A DNA stretch of 64,000 nucleotides from Ophioderma brevispina (Eukaryota > Echinodermata > Ophiuroidea > Amphilepidida > Ophiodermatidae), in NCBI GenBank assembly GCA_023653785.1, contig JAMKCH010007089.1:1-64000 (forward strand), in the 5' to 3' direction. This document shows, in pieces, positions 46,400 through 59,609 of the stretch. Under the pieces are notes generated by a model. That model was not told the origin of the DNA. It did no database searches and saw only the letters and a program-made list of their open reading frames with translations. Every line of letters starts with the position of its first letter. Position 1 is the first letter of the stretch. Both the position numbers and the translations under genes were made by a program.

Positions 46400-49300
46400 T
46401 ACCCAGATACTCTAAAATCCAATGGTCCATAAAAGCTCGGCAAAAAAGTTCCTTGCCCAACTTAGCCTTAGAAAAATCTCAAATTATTTCATTTATATAT
46501 AATAAAAGGCAACGAGTGTACATCAAAATAAACAGACATTCATCCTCTATCAGCTTTGAGTGGAATTAGACATGTGACTTCTGATGGTTACATGTCATTT
46601 GTCAAAACAACTGCCATAAATGAAATTTATGAAGGTGCCAGTTATTCAAAGTTTGAATGATACCGATTTTCTTCAACACTGGAAACAAATGTGAGATGAA
46701 AGTGGAAAGATCAGTGTGTTGAAACCCACGTGTAATCGACGGCATGTTTTTTCCTCTATCAAAATGCAAAAAAAATGAGCTAGGATAGTGCGAGGATCCA
46801 AGGGTAGTCAGGTGACGCTTCCTTTCATTATGTCGCTCGGCGTTTCACCGTATCACTGCGATAATGAGAGTGGAGAAGTTAGTTGAATCAGAGATTTCCC
46901 GATGAGGGCGCCTCAATCTCAAACAAATGGTGTTTTTTGCACTGTACCAAGGCTTGGTCCATATAACTAATCATGTGGTTGAAATAGCTAAGCTCAAATC
47001 GAAGTCCTTTCAGATGGAAAATCTCTTCTTTGTTAAAAATTCCGAACCGGCCAAATGTTGTTATACACGTATCCTGTGGCACAAGTTATTACACACAAAT
47101 GTATGCATCAAAGAAAATCCGATTCATCTCAAACTTGGAATTAAGCATTTTAGGGGACTCTCTTTAGTTCTAGTTGCCTATTTTAAGTGATATATTTATA
47201 AAAAGGAAGATCAGAAAATCTCTGAGTCAGACTTTAACTATCGCCCGAGACCCAACGTAAACCCTAGCTGAAGGACCAACGTATCAGAATCTATAAGCTC
47301 TGAGTGAGAAAACTGTGACCCCACCCAGATTTCCCAGATCCATGCCGCTCATCAAGGTCAAGGTGCCCGTTGCTTCTCAGTTCCTTACTCCATGAAGTCG
47401 GAATATGTCCTAAAAAAACCCTGCAAGAAAAACTGGACTACACCTCAAATCGGCAAGCAAGGTGATGGGGACCAGAAAACCATGTGAAAGTGCACAAGGG
47501 ACAATGACGTCAACTGTCTCTTACTGACCAATCCAGATTTTGAATCCAACCCACAATGATGGAAGGGGGCAAGGTGGAATAAAGAAGGGGAACGATAGAG
47601 GAAAACATTTGTGTACGAGAGTGCGCAAGAGAGGAAGGGGTGTGGAAGCCATTCGAATTACATTGGGTTAAAAGAGGGGGGGAATTTTTGTGACCAAGAT
47701 TGATAAGTCTGAATTGCGATGCTTTTGGAAAAACGATGTTCCTTTGTGTCATCAAAGTTTAATGCTTCATTATTAAAAAATCCAAACAAGTATCCCATTA
47801 ATTATTTGCTTTTGGGTGTAACAGAATCCAGACAGATTCACGGCTAAAATTGATTGACCGGAAATGCTAATTTCTTGCAATTTCAATTTTCATTTTAAGA
47901 ACATTGCCATTGTAAGTAAATGTGATCAGTCATGCATGAATGCTAACATTGCAATTCCAACCAAAAATGACAGGAGATGATGTCTCTTTATTTGAAGCAT
48001 TATTTGCCTTCTTATGTAGAAATTAAATTTGAATATTTAAACTTGCTACGTCAGGAACTTTTTGCTGAGTTAGATGGTACAAAAACTATACATTTTTGTA
48101 AGCCCTTATGACTAGACGGACAATATGGCTATTACATTCAACACGATGGAGAATGTAAAGTTTGACCCCTGTGAAACTGAAATTGAGCCCATATTGAAAA
48201 AAGTGACCCACAATGGACAACACTAACTATCTTGCATTGGTGTAGAGGGTTCATCAGCTACAAAGGTTGTTCAAAGGCGAGGATGTAGTGGGGAAAGAAC
48301 GTGATTTTGACCCCAAGTCGTGCTCCCTCTCTATTACATACGACAGTCGATTCGAGTGATTATTACAAAATCTCCTCTCACACTGGTTCGAGAGATTATG
48401 TCTGTAATATCATGAAAATGTTTGGATAATGAGTGACTTCAAAATCCGTCGGGGGTAGTGGATAATCCCGCTTGTCAAAATGTGTAATGTCCGAAATAAC
48501 AATAACGGTCATTATGTTGTTTGTAACCTTCGATTATGCGTAAGATAGAAAATGACCTTCACCCGAAACCCCATCGTCAAGTTGAGCCCAGATATTCAAC
48601 CCGTTTTGCAACGTGAGAGTTAAAACGTGACTTTGTTCATCTCTAGAATACGTGTAAAATTAATATTGGCCTGGACAAAAAATGGGGCATATTTCGCTCA
48701 AAAATCCAAACCCAAAATCCTTGAATCCCATAGATTCTTATGATACCAAAATTTACCATTCCTGTAAAGATATGGGGGGAGGTCCATGGAACGAGGCGCA
48801 TAGCGATCGGACCATGGACCTAAAGTCCGTAAGTAGAGTTGTTTTTTAAATGTGTGGAAAAGAAGCAATACTTGAGTGGTTTTTGGTGCGAATTCTGATT
48901 TTATGCTTAAACGTTAGTGTCATTGGGCACCTGCATGTGTGCTAAAATAAATGCAAAAATCCTTTGAGAAAGTGGTTTCTCGTAGAGGGGATATCCCCTT
49001 GTCCACCACCGGGAATAGGAAGACCTTGTCCACTTAAGAGTAATTTGTCAGTTTCACATCATGGAAACGATCGTCAGAATGTACCACAAATTAAACTCTA
49101 CTCATACTCATGGTAAACATGTGTGGTGCTGCACGGACAAAATCACATTTTGAGTTTGTTGTACTTAGCATGCATAGTTAATTTGCGGACACCCAGGTGG
49201 CCCGCCCTATGGTGTGCTCCGTTTAAATATGCTGACTAAGGCCCTGTGTTCACCCACTCTTGAGAATTACAGAATAAGTCTATACTCTATTGTGCAAAAT

Positions 49301-52300
49301 CACTTCGGTCGGTCGAAAGTGATATTGAAATTCAATGCCAACTTAAAGGTTCAAGAGAATGATTTCCCCATTCAGGGTGTACCGAAAAATTGAAAAGTAC
49401 TGATAGTTGCCCTGATGTAAAGATTTCCATCAACAATATCCCCATTCTGAAAGGATTAAGCTGAGAAATGTTCTTGGACAAAATATTGCCAAAATTTCTA
49501 AATTCGTAGAGGAGCAAAAAGAATTGAGACTAGTTTTTCATTGAAATATAAAGTAAATCCAAATTTAAAATAACAATTTTTCTTTTTTAAAGACATTTTC
49601 TATAGCCAAATACAAGGTAAGAAGTTCATTGACTGTCTAATAGATGAAATTAATATTAGACACAAATTATGTGGGGTGCCTCAAAATTTTTGCACCTTTT
49701 AATTAGAAGTGGCTTACTGTTTACCCTTGGCAAAGGTTGTCATATGATTATCACTGACATCAGACAACATATTTTCAATGTAAGCCACCTCAACATTATG
49801 AAATCAGAATTAAAATTAACAAAGAGAAATTCTGCATTGATTATGATCCTCAAAATAATTCAAACTTTGAGTGACTTGAAGGTGCGATTGTATAATGGCC
49901 AAAAATAGTATTTGATTATTATCTAGTGGACTATTGAGCACTCAGTTGCAATTGTCTCCGATCACGTACCATAAATGGCAAACGATGCTATGAGTTTTTC
50001 CACTATACAAGGATAATTTCTATCGCACATATTGATGAACATTAGGTCCCGGGCAACACCCTCGCTCCTTACCTGCCTTTGACGTCCACGATCAACGAGA
50101 AAAGCAAGGGATGCAGCAGTTTGTATCGGTTTCCTAATTATCAAAGGTCTCCCCTTAGACGCGAGAGGATGAGTCGGGTACTTCTGTTAAAAACAGTCAA
50201 ATATTATCATCTGATTTTACCAACGTTAACCCTATAACTAGATGTTGTATATTCTGGAAAATATTTTCTCTAGGTTCGTTACATAGCAGCAAAGGGGAGC
50301 TAGTAATTAATTATGAATTAGAAATACGGTTCAAAGATTATTTATTTATACATATTAGACGTTTGGACTAATTATTGTTTTTAATCGTTTACCCGCACTC
50401 TTGTTGGTAGACAACGAGAGTGGAGTCTAAGGGAACCATCTATGTTATCACATCAGCCGATTCAATTTTTGTGCATGAAATGAATCGTTTAAGTGTTATA
50501 CATAAAACACGCCCGAAGAATATTTTACCGTCAGTAAGCTATCGATAAAAAGGTCCAAGTGATAAAGACCTAGATTAGCATAAAACGGAATTGTGTAGAA
50601 TGTCTGTAAGCAATCGTAATCCTTTCCAGTCAAAACTCCTTGTTTGATCTGAGACAAGTGGGTTAATACGTAAATGCAACCTTGGCACGCAAATGATTTG
50701 TCATACATGTATCTAGGTCCAGTGCAATATCTACGACAGCAGCACCATCGCCAAAGATCCTTATTGGGTGAAGGAATACAATGTCGTCAACTGCTAAAGT
50801 TTCGATGTTGAGAATAAACTAGGCATCACAACATTATTTGGACGTCCTCGTATCACCAAGGTTGTTCGCAGCTTCTTAGAGATCAGTCTGTGATGGTATT
50901 GTAGGTTTGGGTCAGAAGGATGAAAATATTCAGACAGTAATGAATCCTTAATGAAACACTTCACAAAATTTAAAACAATTTAGATGTTACATTCTGTAAA
51001 AGTAAAAACAGCAAGAGTTCGTGGCGGTCGTGTGATTACTGCCACGGAAAAAAAAAAGGTGTTGAAAATGCATTCTATAAATAACAGTGTATCTGGAACC
51101 CGACTCGTCAATTCAAAGCATCCAAACCGGGAGTAAGGACATTGTACTTCAGGCATATAGTACGTAATTGATTCTTGAAGTGACTGGATTGGCCTAGGAT
51201 TAACACGGGAAAATGAAATTAAGGCTACCGCTCAAATTGAGGGATTGAGCTCACCAAGAGGAATGTATTGCATAAAAGATGTAGTGAAACAGATGACAAA
51301 GGCACGGTAATACATGATGGTGGTAAGACATAACAAAATAAAATTGGTGTGATGAAAGATGGCATACTCTGAGGGAAGTTGAGTTGAAGAAGAAGGTTCA
51401 GAAATATTTCATGATCTTTAACAAACGGGATCTGTGGAAAAGGCTTTTACCAGATTAAGCACGTGATTCTTTAAGCAGGCGATTCCTACTCCAGGTTTGC
51501 AACAGATACAATCAGTCATTACATACTACCTGTTTACCCTAAAGTAATAATAGTTTAATGTACGGACAATGTAATTATTTTTTGCAGAATTCAATGTTCA
51601 CCGAAACTAAGGTAAAGCCAAAGTCTAATTGCTATCAACTATAGAAATGTAAATTTCAGGTTGAATATTTATTTTTTCTAGTTTTTTATAAATGGATAAT
51701 ACAACGTAAATCTTCCCCCCAAGCGGCATTGATTTACAGCATCAGAATTATAGATATAAGGCCTTATTTTGCATGTTACAAGAGCATCACAGCTTCGAGC
51801 ACCAGTGTCCATCAATAACTAACCTTACAAGGCAGCTATTCTTTGGTATTATGTAAGGTTTGTTGCTATGCCCTGGGCATGTACTTGTACTGTAGGATGC
51901 TTTTGCTCAGATCTACATGATATAGAGTAAAGGTGTTCCGCGTTTTACGTACACCATTGCTTATGGCAACTCCATAATTTTCCTTCTCTCTTGTTTACAA
52001 ATATGATGACAGTTCCACAAGCCTTGTTTAAAAACGATTCCTGACTCTAGTTCATTTGCGTTCTGACCAATTATTTTGGCAAATTTTCCACTGAAAAAAA
52101 CTAAAGATTTGCAATATGATATTGACACTGTTAATGATGGCTGTTTTTTTTTCTCTCAGAAAAAGAACTCTTAATATTATAAACAATGTCACAGCTAAAC
52201 GTCATGTGTTACTTGAAAACCTCTTGCCGACATGGCTAATAAAAGAACCACAAAATTGCTCTTTACTGTCTGGAAAAATTTCCAGATGCTCTCCAGAGGC

Positions 52301-52360
52301 TGGGAATCACCCAGATCCTGAAAACGGACTTTCTCTCAAAAAAGAGGAACTTTAGAACTA
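46400..52360. other. Long stretch without recognisable genes or transposons
   Basis: Six kilobases of AT-rich DNA with only short ORFs. Small items: a hairpin at 48781-48822 (AGGTCCATGG ... CCATGGACCT), and a GC-richer minus-strand ORF at 49962-50144 (LVDRGRQRQVRSEGVARD). A minus-strand reading through 50640-50810 (IETLAVDDIVFLHPIRIFGD) looks coding-like but is short. None is convincing. Confidence 0.4.
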
Positions 52361-52369
52361 GTTGCAAGC

Positions 52370-53950
52370 ATGCGATTTACCTCAAAGTTACCTGAGAAGT
52401 ATGCTGCATCACAGTTGTTAGCATGGTCAATGCGTGTGCTTATACGAACCAAGCCAATCAGCCTATCGTGCTTGTCATTCCCATGACAACGGCTCTTGAT
52501 TGTGTCCATAATGATTTCCACCGTGCACTCGATGATCAAAAAAGTCGTGCGTCTTATTAATGCTGGACTTCTCTGCAGCTTTTGACACCGTAGATCATGG
52601 GATTCTACTTAGAAGATTAGCCCACGACTTCGATGTCACTGACTCTAACAATAATATTGTTATTCATCTTTGAGTATAGAAAAAAAATGAAGTGTTTATA
52701 AGTGGTTGATATTCTAATTAATTGCCTAATAATTTGCATATATTCTGATATGGTACCGTTAGAATTTGGTTTCTACAGCCATGAGTTGGTAACATATTGC
52801 GTGATCATGGCGTCAGTCACCTTCTCGCAGATGAATTTCCTATGGATTCAGTGTTGATCCTACCCTTCCTGGAGATGTTGACCGTGCTATAGACTGTAAA
52901 AAATTGTGATCGATATTAAGATATGATGACTTGCAAAGGTTAAACTTAACAATAAGTGGACAGGGGGTCCTATGACCCCAAAATGTGTTTTCGCGCAATG
53001 TAATATGGGGATCTTCTAATGATACAACATAAAATACGTTTTCAAAAAAGTTGAGTAAGCGCGAGGCTTATTTAAAATTCAGTCTTTTGTCCAATTCGCT
53101 GTTTTGAAACATGTTTTGTGGCCCTTAATTTGCAGTCTGAATAACAAATTTCATTTTTATTGCTATTGAGGTTGTTTTATGACCCTTCACAGGTGGTATA
53201 ACTTTCGTGCCAAAACATCCTTAGCGAAAGTGGTTTCCTTAGTGTTTGCCCCCACCACCCCCCCCCGGGCACTAACGGGAGTGAAAACCCCTTGGTCACG
53301 TTAAAGTGTTAATCAAGAGAAGAATGAATATTCATGTTATCGTTTCCATATTGCGTTTCAGCGTGTAAAACACTGTTCAGGTTTTTTCCAATAGAGCCAT
53401 TGGAAACCATACACACTTTGAGTGTCATATTTGACCAGCACATGACAAAGGCCATGAACATGTTACTCAAATTTGTAGATCCTAATTGGCAAATTTGAAA
53501 ATTCGTCTACCGCTTTCGACGTTTCAAGGACTTTGGCAGTTGCCATCATATCGCTAGAGCCATTGTGTTATCTAAATTGGATTACTTCAATGTGCTTTGA
53601 ACATGTTGAATGGAGTTACTTAAAAGATCCAAAGCATCTTCAAAGGTTACAGAATTAGTGCCCTCGTTTCGTCTGGCTACCAACCCAAATGTGCAAATGT
53701 CAACATACTCTTGGATAAGCTACATTGGCGTCCCATTTCTGAGCATATCATTTTAAAAACTGTTTCTATCTTTTTAAGTATCTACAACCGGTCTCTCCTT
53801 CAAATATATACATTGACTCCTGTCCTGAAATCGACTCCATGCCGACTGCAATGTCTACACGTTCATCTATCACCATCAAGTACCGCCTGGTTGTTGATGC
53901 TGATTTGAATTTACTGTTACTTTGTAAAACTATATAGTCAATCGCCATCA
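52370..53950 (+). pseudogene. CR1-like LINE, broken, plus strand
   Basis: The plus strand reads EPSQSAYRACHS (about 52450), LDCVHNDFHRALDDQKSR, then LMLDFSAAFDTVDHGILL (from about 52560), the RT motif A region. Coding is lost at about 52650-53390, where roughly 0.75 kb of unrelated or decayed sequence sits; about 0.4 kb would be expected. It resumes with SYLTSTMTKAMNMLLKF, then HHIARAIVLSKLDYFNVL (53541-53600) and DKLHWRPISEHI (53711-53746). The YADD motif is not readable. Stops and shifts make it inactive. Confidence 0.88.
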
Positions 53951-53999
53951 ATTTAGATCTGGAAAATCCAATACCACTACCTTTTTAGCCCAAAATTGG

Positions 54000-54120
54000 A
54001 TTTTCGCCTATTTTCTGTGGAAAATTGCAATTTTGCCGACATTATAACGTAATTGTGCCGCCGCACTAGGTATTCTTATTTTGATATAAATAGAGGATGG
54101 CCATAGCTATCCACTGTAAC
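54000..54120 (-). mobile_element. Partial arm of the poly-G family
   Basis: On the minus strand one reads GGATAGCTATGGCCATCCTC, then TATCAAAATAAGAATACC, then CACAATTACGTTATAATG. These are the same words, in the same order, as the arms at 18380-18470 and 57810-57890. The poly-G end is not present. Confidence 0.6.
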
Positions 54121-54681
54121 CATCAATTTCACTATTGCGCAAGAAACTATAACTTCCACGAAAAAACTTGAACTTTTCAAGAATAGACATAAAGTTCCGT
54201 ATAGCACCTCATCAGATTTCTACCTTGTTTATGAATAAAATATACCGTAGCCTTTCATGTAATTCGCTATCATTTCAACAATATTTCGCTTTATTTTTAG
54301 TTTGTTACTGTCCCTAGTACCTGGACTCGATGTGCTATAGAGCCCTCTTTCGAAGCCCTTTCGAAATAAAGTTTTGTTTCTTTATTTTCTCGGATAAATC
54401 TTCGGTAACTCTCCTGGGGTCTGATTGTGCAACCAGGTTGCACAATCAGATTGCACAATCTCTGAAAAATCCCACCGGCTTTGAAATGCGGGATCAAAAT
54501 CACTCAACGCTTCATTTGTAATTGAAAAAGACAATTTAAAGAAGTGAGTGTTCGCTTATGTTCAGTTTCACGTAGAGTATGTTTAATTGTACATTGCAAT
54601 TATTTTTACAGTTTTGATGAGAAATGATATCCAAAGAAAACATGTCAAACATATAATGTGTAGCTTTTATTGTCGGCAATT

Positions 54682-54957
54682 TTTGTGGGCCGTCAGCTAG
54701 CTGGAGGACCACTTAGCAATCCGTTGTGCGTGTGTATGTGTTGATGTGTGTATGTGTGTGTGTCACTAAAATTTTATTTTTTTTTTAAATTGAACTCAAT
54801 TGAAAAGTTGAAGTTCAATTGGAACCAAACTTGTGTCATAGGTGCACCAAGATATCCCTCATATGTTGATGAGTACATAGGTCATATGCGAAGGCCCACA
54901 GCTTATATTCTTTGAATATAGCGAGCGCGAAAGCCGAGAATCGCGAAATTCTAGTTA
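54682..54957. mobile_element. Insertion of about 0.28 kb present only in duplication copy B
   Basis: Relative to copy A (near 80), copy B has extra DNA starting GGGCCGTCAGCTAGCTGGAG and ending GAATCGCGAAATTCTAG. It includes a TG-rich tract (54729-54762) and a TTGAACTCAATTGAAAAGTT patch repeated inverted nearby. It is probably a short interspersed element; the class is unknown. Confidence 0.6.
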
Positions 54958-56624
54958 GTATTGTTCTGATATTAAAACACACATTGATCCAATCTTTAGC
55001 AAGGACTAGTAAATTAAGCACTCAGAGTAATACCTTGAATGGAACCAGACCAGATTTTAACTTCGATTGAATTTAACCTCTTGCTGTGTTGTTGGACAGA
55101 TGTGAATCGTTGCCAGAAATTGCACAACAAGCGCTGTTTATGCAAACAATATATATACGTGATTGCCACACAGATCAATATTGGCTCCAAATAAATGCTA
55201 CATTGCGATTTTGGAGGTACGTAAACGAATATGCTAACTTCGGGCATCAATTAACTTTCTACCTTTCAGCTGAAAGCACGCAGATTCCGACATTGGTAAC
55301 AATGGTAAGGTAATTGATGCCTACAGTACAGGTGGCGCAAGTAAGGCTTTTTAAAGGCTATGTTAAATTTGTACCATTTGGGAGAAAACGGCGTGTGATA
55401 ACGTGGAATAAAGCAAAACTCCATTATTTTGATAATCTTGGAGACTCTGGGGGCAAAAAATACCAAAAAAAAAAAAACATATTGATTTTTAGTGGCCTAG
55501 TCCATTTGGGCACAACACCGGGAAATACTGTTCATACCTTTAGCCATATGTAACCATGGTAACGCAACTACCTAATGCTAATGGGGGGGATTGGCGCCAA
55601 AAGAAGTTGTTATCTATGTGAGAAGCTAGCCTTTTTTTATACAAATGTGCATCAAGATACAACACCTTGCTTGTATCATTCCATTAGTATTTTTATCAAA
55701 CTATGGAGTTTTTTATCATATCATTAATGTTGACTTTGTTTGGATTTAATTCATTATATTTTTTATCAAATTGGAATATCATCATAAACACATATCGTCG
55801 GCCGCGTCACATAGTTACGGATTCGACATTCCGGCCCTAATTTATGACGTATTTGCAAACTTAAATTGTCCAGCGTCACCTAACGAACGTATTTGTCGGA
55901 AGGTTATTCTGTGCAGGTCCATAGCATCGTCTCTGCATTTTGAAGTATGCGCCGTTTCACATAGTGACGCATAATTTTTTAAGTGCCGTAGAGTTGTTAT
56001 TTTCACATAGTGACAGTATTTTACTAATATGCATTTTTTCGCAATTTAAATGTTTCAAGCCGTTTTCTCTCGAAATGCGTACTTTGCAAATACGGTCGTA
56101 TGATCTTAGTTTTTTGTACCAGTTAATATTTAGAGGTCTAAATATTTTCTTATTTACTATTATACCAAGGCAGGGAAGCAGCAATTTTTGTTTACACTTG
56201 TTTTAAGGAAGCTCTTCACAATTGTAGGGGTGCAGCAAACGTGAGTGGGAACGTTCCCATACTCCCGCTCCCACTACTTATGTATTTTACTTATGAAGAA
56301 TTATTAGAAGATTGGACGAGGTGGTAATTGATTATATAACAACCAACTACCTTCACCATACCTGCTTACGAGAGCACATTAAAGCCCCCATTAAACGTCG
56401 GTGGATTATTATTATCTGGGATATGCGTACCAGCTAGTATACAACACGTGAATTACGGATGTGTTTTTCACACGAACGGCCCTAGGGTCATACGCAACGC
56501 GAAGATTTTATTTAGGTTTTTGCGGGACTCTTGAAAAAGAGGACTTTTTGGGCCAAAAGTGGCGCCTTCATCTATGTGGCTGTTGGTTAGGCTCACAACT
56601 CTAATTCAAGCACTTAGATTGTAA

Positions 56625-56775
56625 TATCCCCCATAACAGCTCCCCATTTCGCTTGGTAACGAGGGCAATTGAGACTAAGTCTCTTGCCCAGGGACACAAA
56701 CACGTTGACTTCAGCGGGCTCGAACTCACGACTTAGGATCATGAGTCTGCGCTTATCCTTGCGCCACACGTGCTC
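56625..56775 (-). mobile_element. tRNA-derived SINE
   Basis: On the minus strand the head has a tRNA-like A box (TGGCGCAAGGATAAGCGC) at about 56747-56766 and B box (GTGAGTTCGAGCCCGC) at about 56713-56729, the RNA polymerase III internal promoter. A non-tRNA body follows with GTGTCCCTGGGCAAGAGACT and TCAATTGCCCTCGTTACCA, words typical of SINEs in marine invertebrates. An older copy is at 11195-11345. It is not a functional tRNA gene, since the acceptor stem does not pair. Confidence 0.85.
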
Positions 56776-57258
56776 TCTAATGTACATTTTACTGAAACAA
56801 AGCCAAATGTACATTATTTTGGCAGACGGTCAACCCTTCAACAATTAATTTTTTGCGAAAGCATTTTCAAAGGTTACGATATGTCATGAATCACTGTTTT
56901 AATTCATGCATTAATATGGTTGACTGTGTTTTAAAAATGGAAACGTAACACATATAACTACCATTCACCTGATGCGTGTTTGCTTCACACGGGAAGAGGA
57001 CGTCCAGGAATTGTTCATCCCTGTTCATGACTTATCAGACTTTTCCTTTACCACTTTCGTGCTTAAGTCAATGGATTGATGGTCTTGCAGTCAGTCGGGA
57101 GGAATATGGATTTGTTAAATATCCAGGTTCCATCACCCCCTGTCAGATGAACCACACCTTGGTTGACTTGGTGTCTCTCTAGACCGATCACGTAAATTCG
57201 TCGCCAAAATACTGCCAGATATTAAAGAGTGAATGCTTGATTAAAATCAATAAAAATA

Positions 57259-57444
57259 ATGAGTGCTCGGTGTATTATACGTTATCGGCACAATGCAACT
57301 GCACGCTATGGCTGCATGAGTGGCAACAACTTTATCCCAAAGCACTGCGCAACTACTGGTAAAGTCTATTATGTAAGGTATATTGGCACATGTTGTCCAG
57401 TGGGATACAAGTCGGTAAGCAGATATTGTCGGCGGGAGCCATAG
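57259..57444 (+). other. Short cysteine-rich ORF, possibly an exon
   Basis: From ATG 57259, 61 residues contain six cysteines, with an adjacent pair in GTCCPVGYKS and a final RYC. There is no signal peptide. TCGGTAAGC near 57413 could be a splice donor that would end an exon before the last residues. The tail of the ORF overlaps the palindromic MITE starting at 57430, which argues against the full ORF being real. I do not recognise a family; chance is quite possible. Confidence 0.25.
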
Positions 57445-57572
57445 TCCCGGGCGCATAGACGAGAAAGTGTGACCTAATGTTGCGTGAAGGTCAACTGAAT
57501 TAGTGCCCTATTCCTTTTTACCGTTTAAGCGGGACCATGAGTACGGCGGACTATAATTAGTTCTACACCGGC
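57430..57572. mobile_element. Small palindromic MITE, second copy
   Basis: This is the counterpart of 8703-8850, sharing CATAGACGA, TAATGTTGCGTGAAGGTCAA and GCCCTATT, with GGCGGGAGCCATAGTCCCGG facing a degenerate right end. Confidence 0.7.
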
Positions 57573-57750
57573 CGATCATGCGGTGTGTACTTTGCCAAAA
57601 GCACTTTACATATCTTTCCTATCTCCACCCAGAAGTGAAATGAAATGGGGGAGGGGATATACTACAATCTAACTGCTGATAGGTAGTGCGCAGTTTGGCC
57701 TGGCCTCAAACCTTACCCCTCGTCAGCCTTTTTGTACACACGTTAACCAA

Positions 57751-58298
57751 GGGGGGGGGGGGTAAAATTTTGTTATAAAGCACCCGATGCTTATGGATTT
57801 TGTATACCAGAGGATAGCTATGGTCCTCACTCTTTCGATTGATACCAAAATCATTACCAACATACCTATTATGGCGTCCACAATTACGTCATCAAGCCCG
57901 CGAATCGGCAAAATTGGCATTTTCCATAGAAATAGGCGACATCCAATTTGCGCTAAAACGTATGAATATATCGTATTTTCATGCTCGGTTTTCAGCTCTA
58001 AATGATTGGCAATTGGCTAGTTTTACATAAACAAAGAGTTTTAGAGCCATACTTTGCATAATCTTTCAAAATATCCACCATAAATATCCTTGGGAGCAAC
58101 CCCCCCTACCTTCGACTTTGACGGCAACCCTAACCCCCTGGAGGTGGCTACCTTCACATTTTTTTTTTTTTTTCGCTAAATGACCGGCAAGGATGAGAGA
58201 ACGCTTACCTAGAAGCGTTTTACGATATTTTTTAGCGTTTTAAAGCGCACCCGGAGCCGAGTTCGGTGGGGGTCGTAAACCACCCCCCCCCCCCCTTG
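57751..58298. mobile_element. Poly-G family element
   Basis: It begins at a G12 run (57751). An arm follows with CCAGAGGATAGCTATGG, GATTGATACCAAAATCATTA and ATTACGTCATCAAG. It ends at a G5...C14 palindrome near 58265-58298. A second C-run (58101-58106) and AACCCCCTGGAGGTGGCTACC lie inside. The right arm is poorly preserved. Confidence 0.6.
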
Positions 58299-59542
58299 GT
58301 AAGACTATGATTAATGAGCGACAATGATTCTGCCGATTTCCTGAAGCAATGTAATAATAATAATGGCCGTGTGCGCTTTGAATCCTCAGGTGAAAAGCCG
58401 CATATAAAGCCCGTGATTAGAATACTATTATCTTGGGCATATGCATGAGCTAGTATACACGTAGAATTACGCTGGGTTTCGCGAACTGACTCCCTAGGCG
58501 ACGCCTCACGCCGCTTATTTAGGTTGGTGCGGGACTTTGAAAAAGAGGACTTGTTTGCAAAATATACAAAAAGTACCTCCAAATCAGAAGCGGACCTTTT
58601 AATTATACCCTTTAACCTTTTGAGGTAAACCTCCTTTTTGCACCCCAACCACCCGCTGGCCCTGTTACTATCCCTGAATGATAAAAAAGAATATGTATAT
58701 GGGTTGTTTCAGTATTAATCTGAAACAAAGCAAACTGTACATTGTGTTTCTCCTACGGCCCAACCCTTTGCAATTAATAATTGCCGAAATCAGTTTTAAA
58801 AAAGGTTTACGATATGTCATGAACCACTGTTTTAATTCATGCATTAATATGGTTTTCTGTGGTTTTTTTTTTAAAGTGGAAAACTTCACGCACATAACGA
58901 CCGATGTACCTCATGTGTGGATTAATTTGCTTCACAAACTAAGAGGAAATTTCATGCGTTTTCACCTGTTCACGACTAATTCCAGACTTTCCTCTGACCT
59001 CTGATCGACTCGTCTTAAGTCAATGGAACGATGGGTTTCAGTCGGCAGTAAGGACATGGGTAGTTCAGGACTATTCAGGTTAATTACCACCTTTCAGGAG
59101 ACTCTATTCATTTTCAATACACAACGCTGTACGATTGGCATATTTCTCAATCACGTAATACTGAATGATGCTGGATAACAAATTTGACGTTAAGAATACC
59201 TAAAAACGAAAAACTTATACTCCTATTTAATACGGTATCTGCGTACTAACTACATGTCTCATCACTTAATACTCATCTGCAGTTGTAACGCACCTTATTG
59301 ATAAAAAAAAATCACATACTACATATTGCTATCTCAGTTCACAACAAAAAAAAATCACCAGGAGGTCAAAGGGATATACAGGACCCTTTTTATTGGCATT
59401 TTCAAAAAGGCAAACAAGCATTTACTGAAGTGTTTAAAAGACGTACAATGTGCGTTTTTGCTCTAAGGAAGAAATCTAAGAGCAAAGGATTCACAAGTTT
59501 ATCTCCGTTTCGGTGGGCGCCTGCGAGAGATAGAAGAGATAC

Positions 59543-59602
59543 GTGGTGTGTGTGTGTGTGTGTGTGTGCGTGCGTGTCTGTGTGTGTGGCGTGCGCGCGC
59601 GC
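59543..59602. repeat. TG/CG microsatellite
   Basis: A (TG)n tract grades into (CG)n with small interruptions. It forces open frames on both strands that should not be read as genes. Confidence 0.95.
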
Positions 59603-59609
59603 GTTTGTT

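Noticed and set aside
56700..56775. Functional tRNA gene
   Set aside because: A and B boxes are present, but the acceptor stem does not pair and the sequence continues into a SINE body shared with another copy.
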